A stretch of DNA of 64,000 nt from Colwellia sp. PAMC 21821 (GTDB lineage Bacteria > Pseudomonadota > Gammaproteobacteria > Enterobacterales > Alteromonadaceae), in the NCBI RefSeq assembly GCF_002077175.1, contig NZ_CP014943.1:3782001-3846000 (forward strand), given 5' to 3'. Of this stretch, positions 26,378-38,445 are shown in pieces. Under the pieces are notes generated by a model, which was not told the DNA's origin, did not search any database, and was given only the letters and a program-made list of their open reading frames with translations. Position 1 is the stretch's first letter, and every line of letters starts with the position of its first letter. The position numbers were made by a program, and so were the translations under genes.

Positions 26378-28852
26378 ATGATTATTAAAAAACTTGCCCT
26401 GGCGGTATTATTAGGTAGTTTGGGAACATCAGTGCATGCCGCTGAAGATTTTCAAGTTGAAGATATTCAAGTTAAAGGCTTGCAGCGTGTAGCGCTGGGA
26501 GCAGCATTAACGCATATCCCATTCAATGTCGGCGATAACTTAAACGAATTTCGCGTCTCACAATCGATTAAAGCACTTTATAAATCGGGTCACTTTAGTG
26601 ATGTTGTGGTGTCAAGAGATGCCAACACTGTTATTTATCGTGTTCGAGAAAGAGCAACGATAAGTGCTATTACCTTTGATGGTAATAAAGATTTAAAAGA
26701 AGAACAATTAACCGAAAGCCTTGATGGCAGTGATATTCGCGTGGGTGAAACGCTTGATATGACCGTTATTTCAGGTATTGAAGTTGGTTTGGAAGACTTT
26801 TATCACAGTGTGGGTAAATACAATGCTGATGTAAAAGCCAATGTAACTCACTTGCCTCGTAACCGCGTTAACATTGATTTTGTTTTTAAAGAAGGTGATG
26901 CGGCGGCGATAGAGCAAATTAATATCGTTGGTAATGAAAAGTTTTCAGATGCTGAGTTGTTAGAGCGTATTGAGTTAACTTATGATTCACCTTGGTGGGA
27001 CTTTATGGCGCAAGATCGCTATCAAAAGCAAACCTTGCAAGGCGATATGGAAACCATTCAAAGCTATTACCTCGACCGAGGTTATTTGCAATATAAAGTG
27101 GATTCAACACAAGTTTCAATGACCCCAAATAAAGAAGCGGTATATATCACGCTTAACGTAACTGAGGGTGAGCTTTATACCGTTAGTGAAGTTGACTTTA
27201 TTGGTGATATGGCCGGCTTTGAAAAAACTATTCGCGCTATTACCCCAATTAAAACTGACGCTTTATATAATGGCGCCTTAGTGACTTATTCAGAAGAATT
27301 GGTCAGTAAGTTTTTAGGTCGCTATGGTTATGCTTACCCTAAAGTGGTGACTATTCCAGAAATTGACGAAGAAAATAAAACCGTAAAATTGGTTTTGTCA
27401 GTCGACCCTGGTAAACGCGTTTATGTAAATCGCATTAATTTTAAGGGTAACAATGTTACCGCCGAGCATGTTTTACGCCGTGAAATGCGTCAAATGGAAG
27501 GTGCTTGGTTATCAAACAACCTGGTAGAAGGCTCAAAAGCTTGGCTACAACGTTTACCATATATGGAAACGGTAGAGTTTGAAACGAATCAATTACCGGG
27601 TGAAGACGACTTGGTTGATATCGATTTTACAGTAAAAGAACAACCATCAGGTTCATTTACTGCAGGTATTGGCTATGGTTCAACCACACAGTTAAGTTTA
27701 AATGCCGGTATACAACAAAATAACTTTTTGGGGACGGGTAATCGCTTAGGTTTTAGCATTAATACTTCTAGCTACTCAAAAAGTGCCAATGTTTCTTACA
27801 CTGACCCATATTTTACGGTTGATGGTGTTTCGTTAGGTGGTAATATTTTCTATCAGGAATTTGACGCCGGTAACGCTAACCTTGTTGAATATAATAATAA
27901 AACCTATGGTGTCGGTCTGACTTTAGGTTTTCCTATTAATGAATATGTGCGTTTAAGCTTTGGCTTAGGTTATAAAAATAATGGTATTACTCGCTTAGAA
28001 ACTTACGAGCAAATTCAGAAGTTTTATGAATTATATTCAGATCCAAACGATCCTGATGGTGGTTTAACTTTTGAAAACTTTGATATTAACGCCGCAATAT
28101 CACGTTCTACGCTAAACCGCGGAACATTTCCTACTGCTGGTTCGCAACAAAGTTTATCTTATAAGATGACTACGCCTAATTCAGACGTAAATTACTTTAA
28201 AGTTAACTTAGATACTAAGTGGTATTTCCCGTTAACCCGAGACCAGCGTTGGACCGTTTTAGCTAAGTTTCAGCTAGGTTATGGTAACGGTTATGGCTCA
28301 GTAGATGGTAACGATCAAGTATTGCCGTTTTGGGAAAACTTTAGAGCTGGTGGCTCAGGTACGTTAAGAGGCTTTGAATCGAACATTGTTGGACCACGTG
28401 CGATATATCGTAGACCAACCTCAATTCCTGGGACACCTGATTCAGTTGGCTCTGGAAGCGGTTGTTGTTTAGGGCCTGATCACGACTTTATTCAAACGTC
28501 TACGCGATCTGTTGGTGGTAATGCTATTGCCATAGCAGGACTTGAACTTATTGTACCAACACCATTTCTAGATGAAGGTTTTAGTAACAGTGTTCGCTCA
28601 AGTATATTTATTGATGCGGGTAATGTTTGGGACACTGAGTTTAATTTAGACGACTATGCCGATTTGAATAGCGTTGAAAGTGACAAAATTGCAGACTACT
28701 CAGATGTTGGTCGTTACCGAGCATCTGCGGGTTTATCTGTGCAATGGTTATCGCCGATGGGACCGATGATTTTTAGTTTCGCTAAAACGTTGAAAGAAGA
28801 AGAGGGTGATGATACTGAATTCTTTAGCTTTAATATTGGCCAAACTTTTTAA
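26378..28852 (+). CDS. bamA: Outer membrane protein assembly factor BamA
   Basis: An 824-residue Omp85 protein, the core of the beta-barrel assembly machine. The signal peptide ends at SVHA-AED. Five POTRA domains fill about residues 24-425, then a 16-strand barrel. The loop-6 motif is LRGF (in GSGTLRGFESN), with IGPRA-like VGPRAIY after it, and the last strand ends in SFNIGQTF with a terminal Phe. Loop 6 holds two adjacent Cys (SGCCLGP) where E. coli BamA has two Cys spaced nine residues apart. It is followed by skp and lpxD. Confidence 0.98.
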   Translation: MIIKKLALAVLLGSLGTSVHAAEDFQVEDIQVKGLQRVALGAALTHIPFNVGDNLNEFRVSQSIKALYKSGHFSDVVVSRDANTVIYRVRERATISAITFDGNKDLKEEQLTESLDGSDIRVGETLDMTVISGIEVGLEDFYHSVGKYNADVKANVTHLPRNRVNIDFVFKEGDAAAIEQINIVGNEKFSDAELLERIELTYDSPWWDFMAQDRYQKQTLQGDMETIQSYYLDRGYLQYKVDSTQVSMTPNKEAVYITLNVTEGELYTVSEVDFIGDMAGFEKTIRAITPIKTDALYNGALVTYSEELVSKFLGRYGYAYPKVVTIPEIDEENKTVKLVLSVDPGKRVYVNRINFKGNNVTAEHVLRREMRQMEGAWLSNNLVEGSKAWLQRLPYMETVEFETNQLPGEDDLVDIDFTVKEQPSGSFTAGIGYGSTTQLSLNAGIQQNNFLGTGNRLGFSINTSSYSKSANVSYTDPYFTVDGVSLGGNIFYQEFDAGNANLVEYNNKTYGVGLTLGFPINEYVRLSFGLGYKNNGITRLETYEQIQKFYELYSDPNDPDGGLTFENFDINAAISRSTLNRGTFPTAGSQQSLSYKMTTPNSDVNYFKVNLDTKWYFPLTRDQRWTVLAKFQLGYGNGYGSVDGNDQVLPFWENFRAGGSGTLRGFESNIVGPRAIYRRPTSIPGTPDSVGSGSGCCLGPDHDFIQTSTRSVGGNAIAIAGLELIVPTPFLDEGFSNSVRSSIFIDAGNVWDTEFNLDDYADLNSVESDKIADYSDVGRYRASAGLSVQWLSPMGPMIFSFAKTLKEEEGDDTEFFSFNIGQTF

Positions 28853-28994
28853 GCTTTATCTAAATAAAGGCTGATAATTGCTAAAATTAGGCAACCTTTA
28901 AATAAATAGGCTTGAACCAAATTAACTGAGACGGTATAACTACCGCATAAATAAAAAAATACAAAAATATTTAAAAATATTTTAGGAGTAAAAA

Positions 28995-29513
28995 TTGAAA
29001 AAATTGATTAAATCTATCGCAATCGCTACGGCAGCATCAGGTTATATATTAGCAAGTTCAGCTATGGCTGCTGACCAAAAAATTGGCGTAGTAAATTTCC
29101 AAGAAGTTATGGGTAAAATCCCTCAAACTGCGGCAGTAATGAAAAGCTTAGAAGAAGAGTTTAAAGACGAAAAAGCCGTACTTGCACAACTTGAACAAGA
29201 TATTAAATACCTTCAAGAAAAGCGTAAGCGTGATGGTTCTTTAATGAGTGCTAAAGATATTGAAGAATTAGAAGGCAAAATTGGTGTTCTTTTTCAAGAT
29301 TACCAAACCAAAGGTAAAGCTTTTCAACAAAGCACTGGTGCTAGAAAAAATGAAGAAACTAACAAGATTATCGCATTAGTTCGTCAAGCAATTGATAATA
29401 TTGCTGCTAAAGGTGATTATGATTTAGTGCTTGAACAAAGTGCTGTTGTTTATTCAAAACCAGATACTGCGATCACTGAAGAAGTCGTTAAACAAGTTAG
29501 CAAACTGAAATAA
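28995..29513 (+). CDS. skp: Periplasmic chaperone Skp (OmpH)
   Basis: A 172-residue periplasmic trimeric chaperone that delivers unfolded outer-membrane proteins to BamA. The signal peptide ends near SSAMA-ADQK, then IGVVNFQEVMGKIPQT starts the mature body, followed by a long charged coiled coil (about 45-125) typical of the jellyfish-like Skp tentacles. It starts at a TTG (28995) with a strong AGGAG six bases upstream. Position between bamA and lpxD is universal in gammaproteobacteria. Confidence 0.95.
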   Translation: MKKLIKSIAIATAASGYILASSAMAADQKIGVVNFQEVMGKIPQTAAVMKSLEEEFKDEKAVLAQLEQDIKYLQEKRKRDGSLMSAKDIEELEGKIGVLFQDYQTKGKAFQQSTGARKNEETNKIIALVRQAIDNIAAKGDYDLVLEQSAVVYSKPDTAITEEVVKQVSKLK

Positions 29514-29578
29514 TAATTTATTTTCAGGTAAAGTGAATAAAATCAACTCGGTTTTATTCTTTGCTTCCTCGTCTATTT

Positions 29579-29608
29579 AATATTCCGAATCAACTGATTC
29601 GGAATATT
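29579..29608 (+). other. Perfect 14-bp hairpin between skp and lpxD
   Basis: AATATTCCGAATCA and its exact complement TGATTCGGAATATT, separated by only two bases. There is no following T-run, so it is not a clear terminator. It may stabilise the skp mRNA 3' end or reduce read-through into lpxD. Confidence 0.7.
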
Positions 29609-29696
29609 GCGTTTAGCCCTAAGGTGGTTAACGCTTTTCTTTAAGCCCATACTTTAAAATTATACTTTAGAGCACATTTAAAAGAAGTTTATTCTT

Positions 29697-30719
29697 ATGA
29701 GTTACATTCTCGACGATATAGCAAAAAAAATAGGGGCTGTTGTTCAAGGAGACGGGCAATGTGAGATATTTAGTATTGCCACCTTAGTCGCAGCTAAATC
29801 TGGACAAATCGCTTTTTTAGCCAATAGTAAATACAGTGAACAACTGGCAACAACTAAGGCTAGTGCGGTTATTGTTACTGAGGCCGAAGCAGAAAAATGT
29901 CATACTAACGCCTTAGTCATGGCCAATCCCTATATGGGATATGCCTTAGTTGCACAGTTACTTGATACAAGCCCTAAACCTGCTAATAGCATTCATGCCA
30001 GTGCCGTTATCGATGATAGCGCTATTATTGGCGAGGATGTGACTATAGGCGCTAATGCGGTCATTGAAGCCGGTGTTTGTCTTTCAAATGGTGTCAGTAT
30101 CGGCGCAGGTAGTTTTATTGGTATTGCTGCTCAAATAGGTGCTAATTCAACTATTTGGTCAAACGTAAGTGTTTATCATGGTGTGGTTATCGGCGAAAAT
30201 TGCTCAGTACATGCTAATACGGTTATTGGCTCTGACGGCTTTGGTTATGCGAATAATAAAGGTAGTTGGGTTAAAATTCCGCAACTAGGTACGGTAATTA
30301 TTGGTGATAATGTTGAGATTGGTGCCTGTACCACCATAGATCGCGGCGCTTTAGGTGACACCATTATTAAAAACGGTGTTATTTTAGATAATCAAATACA
30401 GATTGCTCATAATGTTGTAATCGGAGAGAATACAGCCATGGCTGCTTGTAGTGTAATAGCGGGCAGTACTGAGATTGGTAAAAATTGTGTTATTGCCGGA
30501 CTCGTTGGCATCAACGGGCATATTAGTATTGCTGACGGTTGTGTGTTTACCGGTATGACCATGGTGACAAAATCATTATCAGAGCCTGGTGTATACTCGT
30601 CTGGTATGCCATGCCAACCTAATAAAGAATGGCACAAAAATAATGCTAGAATCAAAAAACTAGAATCGTTAACTAAACGGTTAAATATTTTAGAAAAAGC
30701 TAGCAAGATGACGTCATAG
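29697..30719 (+). CDS. lpxD: UDP-3-O-(3-hydroxyacyl)glucosamine N-acyltransferase
   Basis: A 340-residue enzyme of the third lipid A step, adding an N-linked hydroxyacyl chain from ACP. The N-terminal uridine-binding domain (1-100) is followed by a left-handed beta-helix of many hexapeptides ([42 protein letters not shown]) and a C-terminal helical tail. The catalytic His lies in [15 protein letters not shown]. The length matches E. coli LpxD (341). It is joined with fabZ, lpxA and lpxB in one tight operon. Confidence 0.97.
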   Translation: MSYILDDIAKKIGAVVQGDGQCEIFSIATLVAAKSGQIAFLANSKYSEQLATTKASAVIVTEAEAEKCHTNALVMANPYMGYALVAQLLDTSPKPANSIHASAVIDDSAIIGEDVTIGANAVIEAGVCLSNGVSIGAGSFIGIAAQIGANSTIWSNVSVYHGVVIGENCSVHANTVIGSDGFGYANNKGSWVKIPQLGTVIIGDNVEIGACTTIDRGALGDTIIKNGVILDNQIQIAHNVVIGENTAMAACSVIAGSTEIGKNCVIAGLVGINGHISIADGCVFTGMTMVTKSLSEPGVYSSGMPCQPNKEWHKNNARIKKLESLTKRLNILEKASKMTS

Positions 30720-30742
30720 TTAAGTCAATAGAGGAACAAATT

Positions 30743-31195
30743 TTGGAATTGCAAAATAATATTATCGATGTCGAAGAAATTAAAACATTAATACCACACC
30801 GTTACCCGTTTTTATTAGTTGATCGTGTACTAGATTATACGCCTGGAAAATCAATCCATGCGATTAAAAATGTCACGGTTAATGAGCCCGCATTCATGGG
30901 GCATTTTCCAGGCTATTCAATTTTTCCAGGTGTACTTATTCTTGAAGCGCTAGCTCAGGCTAGTGGTATTCTCGGCTTTAAATCTGTTGCCGATAAAACC
31001 GAAGGTGAGTTGTTTTTGTTTGCCTCAATTGATAAAGCCAAATTTAAAAAGCCGGTTCATCCTGGCGATACTATGCATTTGCATTTAGAGTTGATAAAAG
31101 AACGTCGTGGCATGTGGAAGTTTTATGGTGAAGCGCGAGTAGACGGCAAAGTAGTCTGCTCTGCAGATTTAATGTGTGCAAGAAAGGCATTGTAA
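30743..31195 (+). CDS. fabZ: 3-hydroxyacyl-ACP dehydratase FabZ
   Basis: A 150-residue hot-dog-fold enzyme dehydrating 3-hydroxyacyl-ACP in fatty acid elongation; it competes with LpxA and LpxD for hydroxymyristoyl-ACP. Signatures are [15 protein letters not shown], the catalytic His in [14 protein letters not shown] and the Glu in [10 protein letters not shown]. The start is TTG at 30743, seven bases after GAGGA. It sits between lpxD and lpxA, as expected. Confidence 0.97.
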   Translation: MELQNNIIDVEEIKTLIPHRYPFLLVDRVLDYTPGKSIHAIKNVTVNEPAFMGHFPGYSIFPGVLILEALAQASGILGFKSVADKTEGELFLFASIDKAKFKKPVHPGDTMHLHLELIKERRGMWKFYGEARVDGKVVCSADLMCARKAL

Positions 31196-31196
31196 T

Positions 31197-31985
31197 ATGG
31201 TGAATTCAACGTCATTGATACATCCGCAAGCTATTATTGAAGATGGTGCGGTTATCGGTAAAAATGTAAAAATTGGCCCATGGACTCATATAGCAGCCAA
31301 TGTTGTTATCGGAGATGATTGTCATATCAGCTCGCACGTAGTTATTAATGGCCCAACTACCATTGGCAAAGGCAATAGAATTTTTCAATTCGCTTCTATT
31401 GGTGAAGATTGTCAAGATTTGAAATATGCCGGTGAATTGACCGAATTAGTCATCGGTGACAATAATACCTTCCGCGAAAACTGCACTGTGCATCGTGGTA
31501 CGGTTCAAGATAAAAGCTTGACCCAAATAGGTAGCAATAACTTATTCATGGCCTACACCCATGTTGCTCATGACTGCATGGTGGGTAGCAACTGTATTTT
31601 AGCTAATGGTGCCTCAATTGCAGGTCACGTGCATGTTGGTGATCATGTTATTATTGGTGGTATGGCAGGTGTGCATCAGTTCTGTCATATTGGTGCGCAT
31701 TGTTTTGTTGCGGCCAATTCATTGATTCTTAAAGATGTACCTCCTTATATTATGGCCTCTGGTCAACCGGCAAAACCTTTTGGCTTAAATAGTGAAGGAT
31801 TAAAGCGTCGAGGATTTGATCCAGACGTTATTTTGCAAATCAAACGTGCCTATAAAGCGATTTATCGTCAAGGGTTAACGGTTGATGAAGCGATAGCAAA
31901 AATAAAAAGTGCTGAAAACGATTTGGTTGAATTGACCTTGTTTACTGACTTTATTAAAAGCTCTAGCCGCGGCATTGTCCGATAG
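31197..31985 (+). CDS. lpxA: UDP-N-acetylglucosamine O-acyltransferase
   Basis: A 262-residue enzyme of the first lipid A step, exactly the E. coli length. It is a left-handed beta-helix ([21 protein letters not shown]) with the catalytic His in [14 protein letters not shown] and [14 protein letters not shown] for substrate binding, and a helical C-terminus with LKRRGFD. I chose the ATG at 31197, one base after the fabZ stop and nine bases after AAAGG. A GTG at 31176 inside fabZ would add seven foreign residues. Confidence 0.97.
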   Translation: MVNSTSLIHPQAIIEDGAVIGKNVKIGPWTHIAANVVIGDDCHISSHVVINGPTTIGKGNRIFQFASIGEDCQDLKYAGELTELVIGDNNTFRENCTVHRGTVQDKSLTQIGSNNLFMAYTHVAHDCMVGSNCILANGASIAGHVHVGDHVIIGGMAGVHQFCHIGAHCFVAANSLILKDVPPYIMASGQPAKPFGLNSEGLKRRGFDPDVILQIKRAYKAIYRQGLTVDEAIAKIKSAENDLVELTLFTDFIKSSSRGIVR

Positions 31986-31995
31986 TGATCTGATC

Positions 31996-33198
31996 ATGGC
32001 TGTAAATTCAACACGCATAGTGAACAACCATTTGTCATCTAATCAAACTATGAATAATTCAACAGTTACTTTCGCTATTGTCGTTGGCGAGCATTCCGGC
32101 GATACCTTAGGTGCCGGTTTGATGCAACAACTTCTACTGACTCACCCAAACGCTAAGTTTATTGGTATTGGTGGCCCTAAAATGCTCGCTTTAGGCTTTG
32201 AAAGCCTATTCGACATGGAAGAGTTGTCTGTCATGGGCGTGTTTGAAGTGTTAGGTCGACTGCGCCGATTATTACATATACGAAAATCATTATGTGATTT
32301 CTTTATTGCTAATAAACCGAACGTTTTTATCGGTATTGATGCACCTGATTTTAATATAACCTTAGAAGCTAAGTTAAAAGCTCAGGCGATTAAAACTGTG
32401 CATTATGTCAGTCCTTCAGTGTGGGCTTGGCGTGAAAAGCGTGTGTTCAAAATTGCCAAAGCGACTAATATGGTTTTATCATTATTACCTTTTGAAAAAG
32501 CGTTTTATGATAAGCATCAAATTCCATGTACTTTCGTTGGTCATTCGCTAGCAGATGATATTCCTTTGGTTTCAGACAAGCTTTTGGCCCGACAAGCGCT
32601 TTGTCTGCCTGAGTCAGCTAAAATACTTGCACTGATGCCCGGTAGTCGAGGTGGCGAACTTTCAAGATTAGTTGAACCGTTTCTTCTGACAGCGAAAAAA
32701 TTATTAACGACAAAGCAAGCCAACGGCGTTGAGCTTAGATTTGTTGTACCTATGATCAGTGAGAAAAGAGCACAGCAATTTAATTTACTGCATCAAAAAA
32801 TAGCACCAGATTTACCTGTTAGCGTTATTATTGGTAAAACTCAACAGGTAATGGCTGCGAGTGACTGCTTATTGACGGCTTCTGGCACAGTAACCTTAGA
32901 AGCAGCTCTAGTAAAACGGCCGATGGTTATTTGTTATAAATTTCACCCATTGACGTACCACATGTTTAAAAGTTTTGTTAAGTTAAAGTGGTTTTCATTA
33001 CCCAATTTACTGGCCAATAAAAGTTTAGTCCCTGAACTATTGCAATCAGATGTTACCGTCGCCAATATTCTTCCTTTAATTGAAGAACGCTTGTTTGAAG
33101 ATCAGTCAACGTTAAATCAAGCCTATACTGATATTCACTTAATGCTTAAGCAAAACGCCAGTGAACAAGCCGCGAAAGCTGTTATCGATTTATTATAA
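31996..33198 (+). CDS. lpxB: Lipid-A-disaccharide synthase
   Basis: A glycosyltransferase joining UDP-2,3-diacylglucosamine and lipid X into the lipid A disaccharide. It shows [15 protein letters not shown] at the N-terminus, GIGGPKML, the [13 protein letters not shown] [20 protein letters not shown] and the donor-binding GSRGGEL. The start is uncertain: ATG 31996, just past the lpxA stop, gives 400 residues; ATG 32050 gives 382, exactly the E. coli length, and begins right before the conserved core. Neither has a strong ribosome binding site. Confidence 0.95.
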   Translation: MAVNSTRIVNNHLSSNQTMNNSTVTFAIVVGEHSGDTLGAGLMQQLLLTHPNAKFIGIGGPKMLALGFESLFDMEELSVMGVFEVLGRLRRLLHIRKSLCDFFIANKPNVFIGIDAPDFNITLEAKLKAQAIKTVHYVSPSVWAWREKRVFKIAKATNMVLSLLPFEKAFYDKHQIPCTFVGHSLADDIPLVSDKLLARQALCLPESAKILALMPGSRGGELSRLVEPFLLTAKKLLTTKQANGVELRFVVPMISEKRAQQFNLLHQKIAPDLPVSVIIGKTQQVMAASDCLLTASGTVTLEAALVKRPMVICYKFHPLTYHMFKSFVKLKWFSLPNLLANKSLVPELLQSDVTVANILPLIEERLFEDQSTLNQAYTDIHLMLKQNASEQAAKAVIDLL

Positions 33199-33216
33199 TA
33201 TTGAACCCGAGTAATT

Positions 33217-33864
33217 ATGCCTGCAGTTAAAAAAGTTTTTCCGCCTTTTGAATATCCCGTAGCCTACTGTATCGCCGGTGTTGACGAAGTTGGACGAGGA
33301 CCCTTAGTGGGTGATGTTGTCACCGCGGCCGTTATATTAGATCCTGATAATCCTATTGAAGGTTTAATGGACTCAAAAAAGCTTTCAGAAAAAAAGAGAC
33401 AGCATTTATCGGGAGAAATTAAGCAACGTGCTATTGCTTGGTCGATTGGCCGTGCTTCTCCTGAAGAAATTGATACGCTTAATATTCTTCATGCCACCAT
33501 GTTGGCGATGCAACGCGCTGTGCAAGGTTTAAATGTGACTCCTGATTATGTGTTGGTCGATGGTAACCGTTGCCCAACATTTGCCCATGAAAGTGGTAAT
33601 ATTGCCAGTCAAAGTGTAGTAAAAGGTGACGCGCGCGTATCAGAGATTAGTGCCGCATCTATTTTAGCTAAAGTCGTTAGAGATGACGAGATGGTCGCAT
33701 TAGACAAACTTTATCCCTATTATGGTTTTGCACAGCATAAAGGTTACCCGACAAAAGCTCATCTAGAAAAAATTATCGAGCATGGGGTGCTCGACTGTTA
33801 TCGTAGAAGTTTCAAACCTGTCGCGAATGTACTCGCTAATACAGCAACGCATAATAATAATTAG
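33217..33864 (+). CDS. rnhB: Ribonuclease HII
   Basis: A 215-residue endonuclease that cuts RNA in RNA-DNA hybrids and removes single misincorporated ribonucleotides. It has the conserved [15 protein letters not shown] (catalytic Asp and Glu), [18 protein letters not shown] and the third acidic residue around [20 protein letters not shown]. Placement between lpxB and dnaE is standard. It has a slightly extended polar C-terminus. Confidence 0.97.
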   Translation: MPAVKKVFPPFEYPVAYCIAGVDEVGRGPLVGDVVTAAVILDPDNPIEGLMDSKKLSEKKRQHLSGEIKQRAIAWSIGRASPEEIDTLNILHATMLAMQRAVQGLNVTPDYVLVDGNRCPTFAHESGNIASQSVVKGDARVSEISAASILAKVVRDDEMVALDKLYPYYGFAQHKGYPTKAHLEKIIEHGVLDCYRRSFKPVANVLANTATHNNN

Positions 33865-33872
33865 AGCACTAA

Positions 33873-36800
33873 ATGTCTGAATCTGAGTCTACAATAACCA
33901 TCGCTGAATCTGATGTAATGCCAGCCCAAAGTGATCCGAAGTTTATTCATTTAAGAATACACAGCGATTATTCAATGTCGGACGGTTTAAAGAAAGTTAA
34001 GCCGATTGTTGCCCGTGTTGCCGAACTGAATATGCCTGCGATGGCATTAACTGACCAAACAAATTTATGTGGCCTTGTTAAATATTATCATGCTGCACAT
34101 GGTGCAGGTCTAAAGCCTATTATTGGTTGCGACTTCTGGGTTAAAAGTGATGCGCTTGAAGGAGAGTTGTCTCGTCTCGTTGTCTTAGCTAGCAGCAATG
34201 TAGGGTATAAAAACTTAACAGAATTAATTTCGAAAGCGTATTTGCGTGGTCATATTCAGGGCAAAGCGGTATTAGATAGAGACTGGTTAATTGAGCGTGC
34301 AGAAGGCTTAATTTTGCTATCTGGTGGCCGAGAAGGTGACGTAGGTAAAGCGCTGCTAAAAGGTAATCGAGAGTTTGTTGAAGAAATGCTCGCGTTTTAT
34401 CTGCAATATTTTCCTAATTGTTATTACATTGAGCTGATCAGAACCAACCGTAATGATGAAGAAAACTATATTCACCTTGCCGTTGAACTTGCCGCGAGTC
34501 ATGACCTGCCTGTAGTTGCCACCAATGAAGTGATGTTTTTAAGTCCTAATGACTTTGATGCCCATGAAATTCGTGTCGCCATACATGACGGTTTTACTTT
34601 AGATGATAAACGCCGTCCGAAAAAATATTCTAAAGAACAATACCTGCGATCCGAAGAGGAAATGGTCGAGCTTTTTGCTGATATTCCCGAAGCGCTGGCT
34701 AACTCAGTAGAAATAGCAAAACGCTGTAATGTTACCGTCCGTTTAGGTGAATATGTATTACCTGACTTTCCTACTGAAGGTTTGTCGATTGAAGACTATT
34801 TAGTCAAAGTATCAGAAGAAGGTTTACAGGAAAGATTAGAATTCTTATTCGATAAAGACGCGCCTGACTTTGCCGAGAAACGGAAACCTTACGATGAACG
34901 TTTAGCCATTGAGCTCAAAGTTGTCAATAATATGGGTTTCCCCGGTTATTTCTTGATCGTGATGGAATTCATTCAATGGAGTAAAGATAATAATATTCCT
35001 GTCGGTCCTGGTCGTGGTTCAGGGGCTGGTTCATTGGTTGCTTATGCACAAAAAATTACCGATCTTGATCCGCTCGAGTATGATTTACTTTTTGAGCGAT
35101 TTCTAAACCCTGAACGTGTTTCAATGCCTGATTTCGATATCGATTTTTGTATGGATAGGCGCGATGAGGTTATTGATCACGTTGCTGAGTTGTATGGCCG
35201 TGATGCGGTATCTCAAATCATTACCTTTGGTACCATGGCGGCAAAAGCGGTCATTCGAGATGTGGGTCGAGTACTGGGTCATCCATATGGTTTTGTTGAT
35301 CGTATTTCCAAATTGATCCCACCCACGCCGGGTATGACATTAGCGAAAGCATTTGAAGAAGAGCCAAAGTTACCTGAGGTTTATGCGCAAGACAGTGATG
35401 TAAAAGATCTGATTGATATGTGCCGAATTTTAGAAGGCACAACTCGAAATGCCGGTAAACATGCTGGTGGTGTAGTTATATCACCGACAACAATCACCGA
35501 TTTTGCGCCGCTTTATTGTGATGAAGAAGGGAAAAACCCGGTAACGCAATTTGATAAAAATGATGTTGAAGATGCCGGCTTAGTTAAGTTTGATTTTCTT
35601 GGTTTACGTACTTTAACAATATTGCAGTGGGCCATTGAAATGGCAGACGAAAAATTGTTAAAACAGGGTAAAGAACCGATCAATTTAGCCGGAATTGACC
35701 TCGAAGATAAAGCCAGTTTTAAAGTCCTATTAAAATCGGAAACAACCGCGGTTTTCCAACTTGAGTCTAGCGGTATGAAATCGCTGATCGCAAAATTAAA
35801 ACCTGATTGCTTTGAAGATATTATTGCATTGGTGGCGCTGTTTAGACCTGGGCCTTTGCAATCAGGCATGGTTGATAACTTTATCGAACGTAAACATGGC
35901 CGTGAAGCTATTAGTTACCCAGATGAAACTTGGCAACATCTTGACTTAAAACCAATTCTTGAACCGACTTACGGTATTATTCTTTATCAAGAACAGGTTA
36001 TGCAAATTGCGCAGGTACTGGCCGGCTATTCATTAGGTGGCGCCGATATGTTACGTCGTGCCATGGGTAAGAAAAAACCAGAAGAAATGGCAAAGCAGCG
36101 AGCGGGTTTTGAAGAAGGGGCGATAGGTCGAGGTGTTGATGGCGAGCTAGCCATGAAAATCTTTGATTTAGTTGAAAAGTTTGCGGGTTATGGTTTTAAT
36201 AAATCGCATTCTGCCGCTTATGCCTTAGTGTCTTATCAAACTCTGTGGATGAAAACTCATTTTCCGGGGCCTTTTATGGCCGCGGTAATGTCAGCTGATA
36301 TGGATAACACCGAGAAAATTGTTACCTTAGTTGACGAGTGCAGCAACATGGGGCTTGATTTATTGCCGCCGGATGTAAACCGTGGGCAATATAAATTCAC
36401 GGTTAATGATGAAGACCAAATTATTTATGGTATCGGTGCTGTAAAAGGCGTTGGTGAAGGTCCAATTGAAGCAATAATCGCTGCGCGTGAAAGTGACGGC
36501 GAGTTTATTGATTTATTTGATTTTTGCGCTCGGGTTGACTTGAAAAAGATCAATAAACGGGTGTTAGAAAAATTAATTAAGTCGGGAGCTATGGATGCCC
36601 TTGGACCCAATGCCAAAGATGGTCCTCATCGTGCGGCTTTATTTGAGTCTTTACCCGAGGCGTTAAAAGCAGCTGAACAACATGCTAAAGCGCAAGCTAT
36701 TGGGCAAAATGATTTGTTTGGCTTAATAAACGAAGAGCCAGCAGATAATAGACAAGTTTATAAAGAGGTTGCTAAGTGGCCTGAACAACGATGGTTAGAT

Positions 36801-37427
36801 GGCGAAAAAGAAACTTTAGGTTTATATTTAACGGGTCACCCTATAAATCGTTATTTAAGTGAAATTAAACGTTATGCAACAGGACGTTTAGTGAGCTTAC
36901 AACCAACAAATAAAGATAAAACTACCGTTGCTGTAGGTTTGGTACTTGCTGTGCGGGTTTTAGTGAATAAACGTGGTCGTCGTTGGGCATTGGTAACATT
37001 AGACGACAAAAGTGCCCGAATGGATATTCGTTTATTCCCAGATGACTACGATAGGTTCGCAGAATTGCTTATTTCTGATGCAATTTTAGTCTGTAGCGGA
37101 CAGGTCAGCTTTGATGATTACTCTGGGGGTATTACAATGACCGCTCGAGACATAATGACCATTGCTGATGCACGTGAGAATTATGTCACGTCATTAGATT
37201 TACAAATCGATAAAAATCAGCTTTCGGGACGATTTATCGAGCAGTTTACACAGGTACTTACGCCCTATAAAGATGGTATTTGCCCAATTCGTGTTTTTTA
37301 TCAAAGAGATGAAGCGAAAGGTATGCTAGAGTTAGGGGTACAGTGGCGCGTATCGCCAACCGACATGCTATTATACGATTTGAAAACCCTATTGGGTGAA
37401 GAGCAAGTCGAGTTAAAATTTAAATAG
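33873..37427 (+). CDS. dnaE: DNA polymerase III alpha subunit
   Basis: A 1184-residue replicative polymerase (E. coli 1160). It begins with a PHP domain ([19 protein letters not shown]), then the C-family polymerase palm with [15 protein letters not shown] and the catalytic acidic motif [16 protein letters not shown], the fingers with [11 protein letters not shown], and [14 protein letters not shown]. The C-terminal part carries helix-hairpin-helix and OB domains ([23 protein letters not shown]) and the clamp-binding region. The gene starts 8 nt after rnhB. Length and motifs are intact. Confidence 0.98.
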   Translation: MSESESTITIAESDVMPAQSDPKFIHLRIHSDYSMSDGLKKVKPIVARVAELNMPAMALTDQTNLCGLVKYYHAAHGAGLKPIIGCDFWVKSDALEGELSRLVVLASSNVGYKNLTELISKAYLRGHIQGKAVLDRDWLIERAEGLILLSGGREGDVGKALLKGNREFVEEMLAFYLQYFPNCYYIELIRTNRNDEENYIHLAVELAASHDLPVVATNEVMFLSPNDFDAHEIRVAIHDGFTLDDKRRPKKYSKEQYLRSEEEMVELFADIPEALANSVEIAKRCNVTVRLGEYVLPDFPTEGLSIEDYLVKVSEEGLQERLEFLFDKDAPDFAEKRKPYDERLAIELKVVNNMGFPGYFLIVMEFIQWSKDNNIPVGPGRGSGAGSLVAYAQKITDLDPLEYDLLFERFLNPERVSMPDFDIDFCMDRRDEVIDHVAELYGRDAVSQIITFGTMAAKAVIRDVGRVLGHPYGFVDRISKLIPPTPGMTLAKAFEEEPKLPEVYAQDSDVKDLIDMCRILEGTTRNAGKHAGGVVISPTTITDFAPLYCDEEGKNPVTQFDKNDVEDAGLVKFDFLGLRTLTILQWAIEMADEKLLKQGKEPINLAGIDLEDKASFKVLLKSETTAVFQLESSGMKSLIAKLKPDCFEDIIALVALFRPGPLQSGMVDNFIERKHGREAISYPDETWQHLDLKPILEPTYGIILYQEQVMQIAQVLAGYSLGGADMLRRAMGKKKPEEMAKQRAGFEEGAIGRGVDGELAMKIFDLVEKFAGYGFNKSHSAAYALVSYQTLWMKTHFPGPFMAAVMSADMDNTEKIVTLVDECSNMGLDLLPPDVNRGQYKFTVNDEDQIIYGIGAVKGVGEGPIEAIIAARESDGEFIDLFDFCARVDLKKINKRVLEKLIKSGAMDALGPNAKDGPHRAALFESLPEALKAAEQHAKAQAIGQNDLFGLINEEPADNRQVYKEVAKWPEQRWLDGEKETLGLYLTGHPINRYLSEIKRYATGRLVSLQPTNKDKTTVAVGLVLAVRVLVNKRGRRWALVTLDDKSARMDIRLFPDDYDRFAELLISDAILVCSGQVSFDDYSGGITMTARDIMTIADARENYVTSLDLQIDKNQLSGRFIEQFTQVLTPYKDGICPIRVFYQRDEAKGMLELGVQWRVSPTDMLLYDLKTLLGEEQVELKFK

Positions 37428-37477
37428 GTAGCGTTTTAATAACGGTACTCAAAGACAACATAGGTAAGAATAATCAT

Positions 37478-38434
37478 ATGTCATTAAATTTTTTAGATTT
37501 TGAGCTTCCAATTGCGGAACTTGAAGCGAAAATTGAAGAATTGCAATTGGTCAACAATGGCCAAGAACTCGATCTTGATTTAGAAGATCAAATTTCTCAG
37601 TTGCGAGGGAAAAATAACGAGCTAACTAAAAAGATTTTCGCTAGCTTAGATCCTTGGCAAACGGCACGAGTTGCACGTCATCCGCAACGTCCATATACCT
37701 TAGATTATTTGCCACGTATTTTTACTGAGTTCGATGAACTCGCTGGTGATAGAGCGTATGCCGACGATAGAGCTATTGTTGGTGGTACTGCCCGTTTAGA
37801 TGGCCGACCGGTAATGGTCATTGGTCACCAAAAGGGTCGTTCTACTAATGAAAAAGTAAAACGTAACTTTGGTATGCCTCGTCCTGAAGGTTACCGCAAA
37901 GCCTTACGTTTAATGAGAATGGCAGAGCGTTTTAAAATGCCTATTATCACTTTCATTGATACGCCAGGTGCCTACCCAGGTATTGGCGCGGAAGAACGTG
38001 GCCAAAGTGAAGCCATTGCGATGAACTTAAAAGTGATGTCTCGATTGAATGTGCCAATCATTTGTACCGTTATCGGTGAAGGTGGTTCTGGCGGCGCACT
38101 TGCCATTGGTGTTGGCGATAAAGTTAACATGCTTGAGTATTCAACTTATTCTGTTATTTCTCCTGAAGGCTGTGCTTCTATTTTGTGGAAGACTGCTGAG
38201 AAGGCACCAACAGCAGCAGAAGCTATGGGTATTACGGCTAAACGTATCAAGGAATTAGGTCTTATTGATAGTATCGTTGAAGAACCCCTAGGTGGTGCTC
38301 ATCGTGATATGGACCAAATGGCTGCATTTCTAAAGCAAGCATTAAAATCTGATCTTGCGGAGCTTGATAAACTGTCTAACGAAGAGCTAATTGAAAGTCG
38401 TTATGACAAGTTAATGTCGTTCGGCTACTGTTAA
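37478..38434 (+). CDS. accA: Acetyl-CoA carboxylase carboxyltransferase subunit alpha
   Basis: A 318-residue subunit that with AccD transfers the carboxyl from biotin to acetyl-CoA, giving malonyl-CoA for fatty acid synthesis. The N-terminal [18 protein letters not shown] helix is followed by [39 protein letters not shown] and [17 protein letters not shown], and it ends near LMSFGY. Length equals E. coli AccA (319). It is downstream of dnaE as usual and ends in a strong terminator. Confidence 0.98.
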   Translation: MSLNFLDFELPIAELEAKIEELQLVNNGQELDLDLEDQISQLRGKNNELTKKIFASLDPWQTARVARHPQRPYTLDYLPRIFTEFDELAGDRAYADDRAIVGGTARLDGRPVMVIGHQKGRSTNEKVKRNFGMPRPEGYRKALRLMRMAERFKMPIITFIDTPGAYPGIGAEERGQSEAIAMNLKVMSRLNVPIICTVIGEGGSGGALAIGVGDKVNMLEYSTYSVISPEGCASILWKTAEKAPTAAEAMGITAKRIKELGLIDSIVEEPLGGAHRDMDQMAAFLKQALKSDLAELDKLSNEELIESRYDKLMSFGYC

Positions 38435-38445
38435 GTTCAACATAA

